The notes under the pieces were generated by a model. It was given only the letters and a program-made list of their open reading frames with translations, did no database searches and was not told where the DNA came from. From Nanobdellota archaeon (GTDB lineage Archaea; Nanobdellota; Nanobdellia; Pacearchaeales; GW2011-AR1): DNA of 5,835 nt. Location: contig JAHIEM010000094.1 in assembly GCA_018901625.1 (NCBI GenBank), positions 1 through 5,835 of the forward strand, written 5' to 3'. This document shows, piece by piece, positions 1 through 4,341 of the stretch. How positions within the stretch are numbered: position 1 is the stretch's first letter; each line of letters opens with the position of its first letter. The position numbers were made by a program, and so were the translations under genes.

Positions 1-393
1 AATATCACTTTTTTCTGCTCTTGTTTTTCTTGCAGTAGAGCCAAACAATAAAGTTGCCCTGACAGAAAGATTTTTCTGGGAATGCTCAAGGAATTCATCC
101 AGGGCAATGCTTACTTTTTTATCAAGATGAGTCATTAGTTTCTGTGATTTTTCAAACTCAATATTCTCAATTTCTCTTATTACATTTTTATTTTTGAGGT
201 TTAAAGAATAAAGATGGACATTGCCTTCTTTTTTATGATTCAAAATCCCCTGCTCGCTGAATTCTGCAAGATAAGTATAAGTTGGCTGATAAGACAGCCC
301 AATAGCCTTTGAAACTTGCTTGATAGTTTTCCAGCTGGAAATCTCTGCAAATGCTTTCAAAATCTCTTTTCTATCTTTTAACTTCTTTACCAT
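1..393 (-). CDS. wHTH-nucleotidyltransferase (MNT0), C-terminus cut by window edge
   Basis: This is an open frame of 131 codons running off the left edge. Residues about 10-65 look like a winged helix-turn-helix (IKQVSKAIGLSYQPTYTYL, then a wing-like KKEGNVHLYSL). Near residue 115 the frame enters a nucleotidyltransferase core, LLFGSTARKTRAEKSDI. That matches the GSx10DxD metal-binding motif, with the last Asp just outside the window. The family usually acts as the antitoxin or repressor of a HEPN toxin, so a HEPN gene would be expected beyond the edge. I start at the ATG at 393; the ATG at 398-400 meets a stop after nine codons. There is no SD site, but a TATA-like box and a tandem operator-like repeat lie just upstream. 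It is clearly more divergent than MNT1 and MNT2, which resemble each other (GSTARKTRAEKSD versus GSYAKGNYTKESD). Confidence 0.88.
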   Translation of the reverse strand, partial: MVKKLKDRKEILKAFAEISSWKTIKQVSKAIGLSYQPTYTYLAEFSEQGILNHKKEGNVHLYSLNLKNKNVIREIENIEFEKSQKLMTHLDKKVSIALDEFLEHSQKNLSVRATLLFGSTARKTRAEKSDI

Positions 394-402
394 TTTTCAT
401 TT

Positions 403-443
403 ATAGATTTATTGGTTAATCCAATAGATTTATTGGTTAATCC
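403..443 (-). promoter_or_regulatory. tandem 20-bp operator-like repeats before MNT0
   Basis: Two identical 20-bp direct copies (403-422 and 424-443) sit at a 21-bp period, ending 10 nt before the MNT0 start codon. They also create nested dyads: ATTGG (411-415) with CCAAT (421-425), and CCAATA (421-426) with TATTGG (431-436). They would cover the expected transcription start, a position suited to a repressor. The candidate binder is the MNT0 winged helix; that is inference. Confidence 0.7.
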
Positions 444-445
444 CA

Positions 446-453
446 TATTTAAA
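446..453 (-). promoter_or_regulatory. TATA-like box for MNT0
   Basis: The minus strand reads TTTAAATA here, overlapping the stop codon of P1 (449-451). It lies about 57 nt before the MNT0 ATG, which would put the start site near 425 with a short leader. The gene has no SD, so a separate transcript beginning here is plausible. Confidence 0.5.
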
Positions 454-886
454 CTTTCCCTCCTTCTTGATTTAGTTCTTTTCTAATCTCATCTATCATC
501 ATCTTTTTCTGAATAATCTCATAACTTATCTTTTCGTGTTTCCCAGAAAGCAAATCAAAAATATTATAGCTCTCATTATCCCCTAAGCCAGTCAGATAAA
601 TCTTATTCATTTCCCCATTAAGATTATTAAACACAGCCAAGGAATCATTTCCATTTTCCCTGTAAACTTCAACTCTTGAACTCTCATTAATAGAATTATA
701 ATCAACTGAAGTATTAATCAGCCAATCATAACCTTGTAAAGATAATTGAGAAGTTAAATTATCAAGTTCAGATTGTAAACTGCCTCTATCTTGCTCGCTT
801 AACGCTGATACTATCACAATTAAGCTAATTAATAATGCTACGCTTGCTAAAAATATTAATAATTTATTTACTCCTCTTTTATTCAT
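449..886 (-). CDS. small secreted/membrane-anchored protein P1
   Basis: The product has 145 residues. A basic start (MNKRGVNK) is followed by a hydrophobic segment at about 8-28, ending in VSALS, which could be a signal anchor or a cleaved signal peptide. The rest should lie outside the membrane. It carries five N-glycosylation sequons (N43, N58, N67, N80, N104) and a C-terminal charged helix (KKMMIDEIRKEL). I do not recognise a named family. It is a clear paralogue of P2 and P3, sharing the YDWL, DYNSIN, VEVYRENGNDSLAVF and NESY blocks. The ATG overlaps the end of HEPN1 by 8 nt and has an SD-like GAGGTG at 891-896, so it is translated with HEPN1. It is the last gene of the MNT1-HEPN1-P1 module. 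Function unknown; it could be an accessory part of the toxin-antitoxin system or a hitch-hiking surface protein. Confidence 0.75.
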   Translation of the reverse strand: MNKRGVNKLLIFLASVALLISLIVIVSALSEQDRGSLQSELDNLTSQLSLQGYDWLINTSVDYNSINESSRVEVYRENGNDSLAVFNNLNGEMNKIYLTGLGDNESYNIFDLLSGKHEKISYEIIQKKMMIDEIRKELNQEGGKV

Positions 887-1505
887 TCTTCACCTCTTTT
901 TTCAGTTTATCTTTCTCTTTGCTTTTTTCATTATCCTCATCATCTTCAAGCTCCTTTTCTTCCAGCAACATTTTTATTTTATTAACAAAATCCACAGTTT
1001 TCTTTCTCATATCCTCAGCCAAAGCAATGCCAAAATCCTCGTCAACCCTATAACTTGCTTTTTCTCTCATTTCCTTTGAATTAGCAATAAATTCAATCTC
1101 CTCTCCTTTAATATTAAAGTTATCAATAATCATCTGAATATCCTCTTTATTCAAAAGATTTTTTTTATGATAATAAATATAAGTCAGTGCAGAAATTGAT
1201 GCAAGATGATTTTTAGACTCAAAGCCCGCCTTTGAAATCAAAGCCAAAACCGCATGATAAATTGCATAATAATAAATTACAACACACCAGTCATAAAATG
1301 ATTTTCCTTTAAGTTTCTTTTTAATGGAATAATTATGCTCAGATAAAACAAAATTCCCAAACTCTAAATTATTTAAAGACTTATTCAAATGCTTCTCAAA
1401 CAAAGCAGGATTTGTTTTCTTAATTATCTCTTTATTAATAAAAAAGTTAAAAACATCCCGGCAATATTCTTTTTCTTCAATTAACCTATTAATTTCAATT
1501 TTCAT
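879..1505 (-). CDS. HEPN-domain protein HEPN1, putative toxin with degenerate active site
   Basis: The product has 208 residues. The helical HEPN core spans about 10-180, with FYDWCVVIYYYAIYHAVLALISKAG at 70-94 (Phe70, Tyr71, Trp73 and the YYYAIYH block are the key residues), then SKNHLAS and MREKASYRVDEDF (146-158). HEPN toxins are usually RNases with an Rx4-6H motif. Here the position matching His153 of HEPN2 is Asp155, so activity may be lost or altered. The C-terminus (184-208) is a charged Lys/Glu-rich tail. I chose the ATG at 1505: it overlaps the MNT1 stop as ATGA and has GGAG at 1515-1518 with nine bases between. An in-frame GTG at 1520 would place the SD inside the gene. The gene is translationally coupled to MNT1, its likely antitoxin, and overlaps P1. 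HEPN1 and HEPN2 are paralogues, sharing DFVNKIKMLLEEK near the end of the domain. Confidence 0.85.
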   Translation of the reverse strand: MKIEINRLIEEKEYCRDVFNFFINKEIIKKTNPALFEKHLNKSLNNLEFGNFVLSEHNYSIKKKLKGKSFYDWCVVIYYYAIYHAVLALISKAGFESKNHLASISALTYIYYHKKNLLNKEDIQMIIDNFNIKGEEIEFIANSKEMREKASYRVDEDFGIALAEDMRKKTVDFVNKIKMLLEEKELEDDEDNEKSKEKDKLKKEVKNE

Positions 1506-2101
1506 CGTAAAAATCTCCACAACAATTTGTAATAATATTCAATCCCAACAGAGATAATCACATCCTGCCTTATTTCTCTTGAAAAGTCATGCTCTTTATT
1601 CAAGAAATTTTTTTCAAAGTTCTCATAATCCAGATAAACAGGGCTTATTTTCGTATTAGTCCTCATGCTTATTCTTTTTGCATCATTCTCAATATCCTTA
1701 TCTTTCCCTTTTTCTAATTTCTGGAAAACAAGCAAAACATCGACATCAGACTCTTTTGTATAATTTCCTTTAGCATATGAGCCAAAAATAATAGCCAGAA
1801 GCGGTTTAACTTCAAGCTCCTCTAAAAACTCTCTAACAGCAGTATTAATCTTGCCCGGCAAACCCAATAATTTATCAGTATTAACTTGTTTTAGATAGGC
1901 AATAGTTCTTTCGCTGTCTCTTAACTTAAATTTTACTAAATTCGCATCTTTCTCTCTTCTCACCACTTTCTCTTTTTCAAGAATTTCCAAAAATCTCTTT
2001 GCATTGGGCAACCCAGTTTTAACTAGTCTGGAAATCTCTCTAAGATGTACCCCATTATGATTTCTTTCCAATTCTGCAATTATTTTTAGTTTAGTTTTCA
2101 T
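1502..2101 (-). CDS. wHTH-nucleotidyltransferase MNT1, putative antitoxin/repressor
   Basis: The product has 199 residues. Residues 1-65 form a predicted winged helix (VHLREISRLVKTGLPNAKRFL as recognition region, then a wing-like VVRREKDANLVKFKL). Residues about 95-165 form a minimal nucleotidyltransferase with G107-S108 and D119/D121 of GSx10DxD. The usual third carboxylate is not obvious; the matching strand reads KISPVYL. In studied MNT-HEPN pairs the MNT protein transfers AMP to the HEPN toxin and neutralises it; the wHTH suggests a second job as repressor. The gene starts 4 nt after the P2 stop and has no SD, but a TATA-like box and operator-like dyads lie directly upstream, so it probably begins its own transcript. 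Its catalytic half is almost identical to that of MNT2, including at DNA level, while the wHTH half differs strongly. It overlaps HEPN1 by 4 nt. Confidence 0.92.
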   Translation of the reverse strand: MKTKLKIIAELERNHNGVHLREISRLVKTGLPNAKRFLEILEKEKVVRREKDANLVKFKLRDSERTIAYLKQVNTDKLLGLPGKINTAVREFLEELEVKPLLAIIFGSYAKGNYTKESDVDVLLVFQKLEKGKDKDIENDAKRISMRTNTKISPVYLDYENFEKNFLNKEHDFSREIRQDVIISVGIEYYYKLLWRFLR

Positions 2102-2105
2102 TTTA

Positions 2106-2375
2106 TTACGTTAACATTTTGTTATCATTTGATAACATTAAGTTATCAGTATTTATAAGTTTAAGCATACTGTAATCTGCCAGCCAATCATATCCTTGTG
2201 AAGATAATTTTAAAGTAAGATTATTAAGCTCATTTTGTAAGGCAGTTTTATCATCAGAAGTTAAAGCACTAACAATAAATACCAAAGAGGTGATAAAGAC
2301 TAATATTAGCCCCGCAATTCCAATTAACATTACCCTGCTTTCTATTCTTGCCTCTTTTTTACTTCTGTTCATCAT
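2106..2375 (-). CDS. shortened small membrane/secreted protein P2
   Basis: The product has 89 residues: a basic start (SKKEARIESR), a hydrophobic segment at about 16-36 ending in VSALT, and a coiled-coil-like stretch (LQNELNNLTLKLSSQGYDWL) identical to P3. After DWLADYS the similarity to P1 and P3 is lost, and the last ~20 codons read through the MNT1 promoter and operator repeats. P1 (145 aa) and P3 (154 aa) are much longer, so P2 looks truncated: it keeps the membrane segment but lacks the glycosylation-rich domain and the C-terminal charged helix. The start overlaps HEPN2 by 17 nt; tandem ATGs at 2375 and 2372 are both possible, with a weak GGGG upstream. It closes the MNT2-HEPN2-P2 module. 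It may still work as a short membrane peptide. Confidence 0.65.
   Translation of the reverse strand: MMNRSKKEARIESRVMLIGIAGLILVFITSLVFIVSALTSDDKTALQNELNNLTLKLSSQGYDWLADYSMLKLINTDNLMLSNDNKMLT
2110..2148 (-). promoter_or_regulatory. operator-like inverted repeats before MNT1
   Basis: There are three exact half-sites: GTTATCA (2121-2127), its complement TGATAAC (2130-2136) and GTTATCA again (2142-2148), plus a degenerate GTTAACA (2110-2116). Neighbouring pairs form perfect 7-bp dyads with 2-bp and 5-bp centres, and the two direct copies are exactly 21 bp apart. The cluster lies between the TATA-like box and the MNT1 ATG, where a bound protein would block initiation. Autoregulation by MNT1 is inferred. 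Confidence 0.72.
2150..2158 (-). promoter_or_regulatory. TATA-like box for MNT1
   Basis: The minus strand reads TTATAAATA, close to the archaeal TATA consensus, with an A/T-rich TTAAAC just upstream that could serve as the BRE (TFB-recognition element). The box centre is about 53 nt before the MNT1 ATG, predicting a start site near 2129 inside the operator dyads. Confidence 0.6.
2184..2267. repeat. 84-bp perfect direct repeat, copy in P2
   Basis: These 84 bases are identical to 4107-4190 in P3, with mismatches immediately on both sides. They encode the coiled-coil-like block from Ala after the signal to YDWL. Perfect identity inside genes that otherwise differ points to recent duplication or gene conversion. 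Confidence 0.95.
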
Positions 2376-3057
2376 TTACCCCTTGTTTAATGTCTTTTTC
2401 TTCTTTCTTTTCTTCAGAATTTTTGCTCTTTTTTTCTTTATTTATCTCAATAATTTCTTTATTATCCTCATTTTTCTCTTTGCTTTTTTCATTATCCTTA
2501 TCCTCTTCAGACTTTTCTTCCAATAGCATTTTTATTTTATTTACAAAATCTACTGCCTTTTCTCTAATCTGTTCAGCTAATTTCTTTTCAAATAGCTCAT
2601 GCACATCGTAGCTTGCTCTCTCCCTAAGTTCTTTTGAATTGCCCAAGGTTTCAATATCTTCTTTATTCAACGAACTTGCAACAAGTTCAACATCTTCCTT
2701 ACTAATCTTATTCTGCAAATGATAATTATAATAAATCAGAAAGCACAGGCTAGCAGAATGATTTTTTGAGCTATAACCCTCTCTGCTGATTAAAGCGGAT
2801 GCGCTGTGATAAATTGCATAATAATAAATATTAATTATCCAATCATAAAAAGTTTCATCTCTAAAAATCTTAGGAATCTCATCTTGATGTTTTTCAAAAA
2901 CCCAGTTAGCAAAATTAAGGTTATGATTTGATTTATTTAAATAAAGCCTAGACTCATCTTCGCTTTTTCTTAAAACCTTTTTTCCAATATAATTATTAAG
3001 CCAATGCCCGCATTCTTCCTTATCTTTAATCCATACTCTCCAATCAGGCTTCTTCAT
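2359..3057 (-). CDS. HEPN-domain protein HEPN2, putative RNase toxin
   Basis: The product has 232 residues. The HEPN helical core spans about 10-180: FYDW at 70-73, YYYAIYH at 78-84, SKNHSAS at 97-103, and R147-ASYDV-H153, which fits the Rx4-6H RNase motif. Here, unlike in HEPN1, both candidate catalytic residues are present. The Tyr two places after His that MntA-type enzymes modify in the HepT-MntA pair is absent, although Tyr150 lies inside the motif. Residues 181-232 form a long Lys/Glu-rich, probably disordered tail. By family knowledge this would be an RNA-cleaving toxin held by MNT2. The ATG at 3057 lies one base after the TAA of mini-ORF b and has GGAGA about nine bases upstream. Unlike HEPN1 it does not directly overlap its MNT gene; a 142-nt structured leader intervenes, suggesting tighter control of translation. 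It overlaps P2. Confidence 0.88.
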   Translation of the reverse strand: MKKPDWRVWIKDKEECGHWLNNYIGKKVLRKSEDESRLYLNKSNHNLNFANWVFEKHQDEIPKIFRDETFYDWIINIYYYAIYHSASALISREGYSSKNHSASLCFLIYYNYHLQNKISKEDVELVASSLNKEDIETLGNSKELRERASYDVHELFEKKLAEQIREKAVDFVNKIKMLLEEKSEEDKDNEKSKEKNEDNKEIIEINKEKKSKNSEEKKEEKDIKQGVNDEQK

Positions 3058-3058
3058 C

Positions 3059-3163
3059 TTAAATTTCTCCGAAATCTTCAGGAATACCTCCTATTCCTGA
3101 TAGTGCTCGGAAATAAGAAGTATTTCCGACATTAATGAGGCTAAAATCATCAGATTTTTTCAT
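3059..3163 (-). CDS. mini-ORF b, possible leader peptide before HEPN2
   Basis: The frame encodes 34 residues. It starts MKKSDDFSLI, close to the MKKPD start of HEPN2 and mini-ORF a, and ends SGIGGIPEDFGEI. The stop TAA lies one base before the HEPN2 ATG, and the start overlaps the stop of mini-ORF a as ATGA. It has its own SD (GGAG at 3171-3174), which is enclosed in a hairpin. Two perfect 9-bp dyads lie inside it. This could be a true leader peptide whose translation controls HEPN2, or only a by-product of duplicated start regions. Confidence 0.38.
   Translation of the reverse strand: MKKSDDFSLINVGNTSYFRALSGIGGIPEDFGEI
3078..3100 (-). promoter_or_regulatory. perfect hairpin with GGAGG loop
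   Basis: The arms TCAGGAATA (3078-3086) and TATTCCTGA (3092-3100) are perfect 9-bp complements around CCTCC, which reads GGAGG in the transcript. The loop looks like an SD, but no start codon follows at a usable distance. A related GGAGG-loop dyad with compensating stem changes lies at 4307-4323. Confidence 0.75.
3107..3129 (-). promoter_or_regulatory. second perfect 23-bp dyad in the HEPN2 leader
   Basis: The arms TCGGAAATA (3107-3115) and TATTTCCGA (3121-3129) surround AGAAG. Arm length, 5-bp centre and closing ATA/TAT match the dyad at 3078-3100, whose arm differs at only two of nine bases. The two centres are 29 bp apart. They could be RNA hairpins or paired protein-binding sites. Confidence 0.72.
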
Positions 3164-3213
3164 TTTAAATCTCCTATGGAGTTTAAAAGGCAGAAGACAT
3201 CAGGCTTCTTCAT
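3160..3213 (-). CDS. mini-ORF a, possible leader peptide
   Basis: This encodes 17 residues (MKKPDVFCLLNSIGDLK). Its ATG lies inside the end of MNT2 (14-nt overlap) and has a strong SD, GGAGG at 3224-3228, ten bases upstream. Its stop overlaps the start of mini-ORF b. The first five codons are identical to those of HEPN2 (15 identical bases at 3043-3057 and 3199-3213). Ribosomes translating it would open the hairpin covering the next SD. Whether the peptide itself matters is unknown. Confidence 0.4.
   Translation of the reverse strand: MKKPDVFCLLNSIGDLK
3163..3188 (-). promoter_or_regulatory. hairpin sequestering the SD of mini-ORF b
   Basis: In the transcript TTTTAAACTCC (3188-3178) can pair with GGAGATTTAAAA (3174-3163) around a 3-nt loop, with a single bulged A. 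This buries the GGAG and the first base of the mini-ORF b start codon. It lies within mini-ORF a, so translation of that ORF would disrupt it. Pairing is read from sequence; the role is inferred. Confidence 0.55.
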
Positions 3214-3796
3214 TTTTTAATTCCCTCCAGTATTCAATTCCAACAAGGATAATTTTATTCTCCTTGAGATTTTTAAAAAATTCTTTTCGGGGATTATGAA
3301 AAGACTCTCTGAAAATAGAATATTCTAAATAAACAGGGCTTATTTTTGTATTAGTCCTCATGCTTATTCTTTTAGCAATATTCTCAATATCCCGGTCATT
3401 CTCTTTTTCTAATTTCTGGAAAACAAGCAAAACATCAATATCAGATTCTTTTGTATAATTTCCTTTTGCATATGAGCCAAAAAGAATAACAATCAGGGGC
3501 TTAATTTCAGCTTCTTCTAAAAAATCTTGAATGGATAGTCTAATTTTTGAAGGAAGTCTTTCTAATCTTGAAAATTCAATAGCATAAAGCATAGGAGTTA
3601 ATGCTTTTCTTGAATAATTCAAAAAATACTTAATCTGATTTCCCGACTTTTGCTCCCTCAATAAATTCTCAACTTTCCTTAAAGCATACTCTATTGAAGG
3701 CATTCCAAGTTTCAAATTTTTCGACAATTCTCTCTTATGAATACCCGGATTTAGGTAAACTTGCTCTATTATCTTTACTTCAGTTTTGTCATACAT
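3200..3796 (-). CDS. wHTH-nucleotidyltransferase MNT2, putative antitoxin/repressor
   Basis: The product has 198 residues. The N-terminal winged helix is at about 5-62 (IHKRELSKNLKLGMPSIEYAL as HTH, then a wing ending QIKYFL). The nucleotidyltransferase core is at about 95-165, with G107-S108 and D119/D121 in GSYAKGNYTKESDID; as in MNT1, no clear third carboxylate is seen in KISPVYL. From about residue 98 to 158 it is nearly identical to MNT1, whereas the DNA-binding half is strongly diverged. This suggests a shared reaction with different DNA targets. The ATG at 3796 has no SD. A TATA-like box and a perfect 9-bp dyad lie immediately upstream, overlapping the end of P3, so it likely starts a transcript. 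It is followed by the mini-ORF leader and HEPN2, its presumed partner. Expected role: neutralise HEPN2 by nucleotidyl transfer and repress the module. Confidence 0.92.
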   Translation of the reverse strand: MYDKTEVKIIEQVYLNPGIHKRELSKNLKLGMPSIEYALRKVENLLREQKSGNQIKYFLNYSRKALTPMLYAIEFSRLERLPSKIRLSIQDFLEEAEIKPLIVILFGSYAKGNYTKESDIDVLLVFQKLEKENDRDIENIAKRISMRTNTKISPVYLEYSIFRESFHNPRKEFFKNLKENKIILVGIEYWRELKNEEA

Positions 3797-3828
3797 AGTA
3801 TATCTATTGTCATATATTCTATGACAAT
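3786..3828 (-). promoter_or_regulatory. operator-like dyad and repeat at MNT2 start
   Basis: The arms ATTGTCATA (3806-3814) and TATGACAAT (3820-3828) are perfect 9-bp complements with a 5-bp centre. A further same-direction half-site TTGTCATA at 3786-3793 lies exactly 21 bp from the copy at 3807-3814 and extends into the MNT2 coding start. The cluster spans the predicted transcription start. It overlaps the P3 stop codon. The likely binder is MNT2 (inference). Confidence 0.7.
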
Positions 3829-4283
3829 TCTCCTTTTAAATTTATCTGGCTATTCAGCACCCCCCTAATCTCGTCAATCCTCTTCTTCATCAGAAGAATA
3901 TTGCCATTTATTCTTCCAACATCCCCAACACTCTTCAAATCAAAAACATCATAACTCTCATTATCACCTAAATTAGTCAATAAAATCTTATTCATCTCTC
4001 CATTAAGATTATCAAACACTGCTAAAGAGTCATTCCCATTTTCCCTGTAAACTTCTACCTTTGAACTATCATTAATAGAATTATAATCAATAGTTTTATC
4101 AACCAACCAATCATATCCTTGTGAAGATAATTTTAAAGTAAGATTATTAAGCTCATTTTGTAAGGCAGTTTTATCATCAGAAGTTAAAGCTGAAACAGCA
4201 AAGATAAACCCAATTAATGAAATTAACAAAATTCCAACTAGCAATAATTTCAAGTTTATCCTTGCCTCTTTTTTATTTTTCAT
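3819..4283 (-). CDS. small secreted/membrane-anchored protein P3
   Basis: The product has 154 residues. A basic start (MKNKKEARINLK) is followed by a hydrophobic segment at about 11-31 ending in VSALT, then a coiled-coil-like stretch, YDWL at 57-60, the VEVYRENGNDSLAVF block, sequons at N47, N71, N84 and N108, and a C-terminal charged helix, MKKRIDEIRGVL. It is the fullest member of the P family here and I recognise no named domain. It should face outside the cell. I chose the ATG at 4283, one base after the TAA of mini-ORF c, which mirrors the HEPN2 start; a TTG at 4298 is also in frame. It follows the AlbA_2 regulator, not a HEPN gene, so P proteins are not tied only to HEPN-MNT. Its last codons contain the MNT2 promoter elements. 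Confidence 0.75.
   Translation of the reverse strand: MKNKKEARINLKLLLVGILLISLIGFIFAVSALTSDDKTALQNELNNLTLKLSSQGYDWLVDKTIDYNSINDSSKVEVYRENGNDSLAVFDNLNGEMNKILLTNLGDNESYDVFDLKSVGDVGRINGNILLMKKRIDEIRGVLNSQINLKGELS
3834..3842 (-). promoter_or_regulatory. TATA-like box for MNT2
   Basis: The minus strand reads AATTTAAAA inside the last codons of P3, about 42 nt before the MNT2 ATG. This predicts a start site near 3813 and a very short leader. It is the weakest of the three TATA-like matches. Confidence 0.42.
3855..3890. repeat. 36-bp perfect direct repeat, copy in P3
   Basis: This is identical to 5698-5733 in P4, with mismatches on both sides. It encodes the C-terminal helix KKRIDEIRGVL and includes a six-C run. 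Confidence 0.93.
4107..4190. repeat. 84-bp perfect direct repeat, copy in P3
   Basis: This is the partner of 2184-2267 in P2. The two copies are 1923 bp apart and flank the end of P3, MNT2, HEPN2 and the start of P2. Recombination between them would delete one MNT-HEPN pair and leave a P3-like N-terminus joined in frame to the P2 tail. Confidence 0.95.
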
Positions 4284-4284
4284 C

Positions 4285-4341
4285 TTAAAACTTCCCAATA
4301 TGTGAAGCTATACCTCCTATAGCGAACTTTTGGGAAATCAT
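4285..4341 (-). CDS. mini-ORF c, possible leader peptide before P3
   Basis: This encodes 18 residues (MISQKFAIGGIASHIGKF). The start overlaps the stop of the AlbA_2 gene as ATGA, and the stop TAA lies one base before the P3 ATG. The last 43 nt up to and including the next start codon align without gaps to the same stretch before HEPN2 (30 of 43 identical, both encoding IGGI). The arrangement suggests translational relay from AlbA_2 to P3. A coding role is uncertain. Confidence 0.38.
   Translation of the reverse strand: MISQKFAIGGIASHIGKF
4307..4323 (-). promoter_or_regulatory. GGAGG-loop hairpin before P3
   Basis: The arms GCTATA (4307-4312) and TATAGC (4318-4323) flank CCTCC, which is GGAGG in the transcript. 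Compared with the hairpin at 3078-3100, two stem pairs changed together (C-G to G-C and T-A to A-T) while loop, closing ATA/TAT and distance to the next ATG are the same. Confidence 0.65.

Noticed and set aside
403..443. CRISPR-like or integron attachment repeat
   Set aside because: Only two copies with a one-base gap and no spacers; position over a promoter favours an operator.
1503..1520. GTG start at 1520 for HEPN1
   Set aside because: It would put the GGAG site inside the gene; the ATG at 1505 has proper spacing and an ATGA overlap with MNT1.
835..2611. Plus-strand open frames at 835-1053, 2290-2526 and 2348-2611
   Set aside because: They are Ser/Phe/Leu-rich complements of the Lys/Glu-rich HEPN tails and of the signal segments; no SD, no recognisable domain.
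3059..3213. Frameshifted pseudogene of a HEPN N-terminus
   Set aside because: Only the first five codons match HEPN2; the rest of each mini-ORF bears no resemblance to it, and stop-start overlaps look organised.
4281..4298. TTG start at 4298 for P3
   Set aside because: The ATG at 4283 matches the paralogue starts and follows mini-ORF c by one base as at HEPN2; TTG remains possible because GGAGG lies 14 bases before it.
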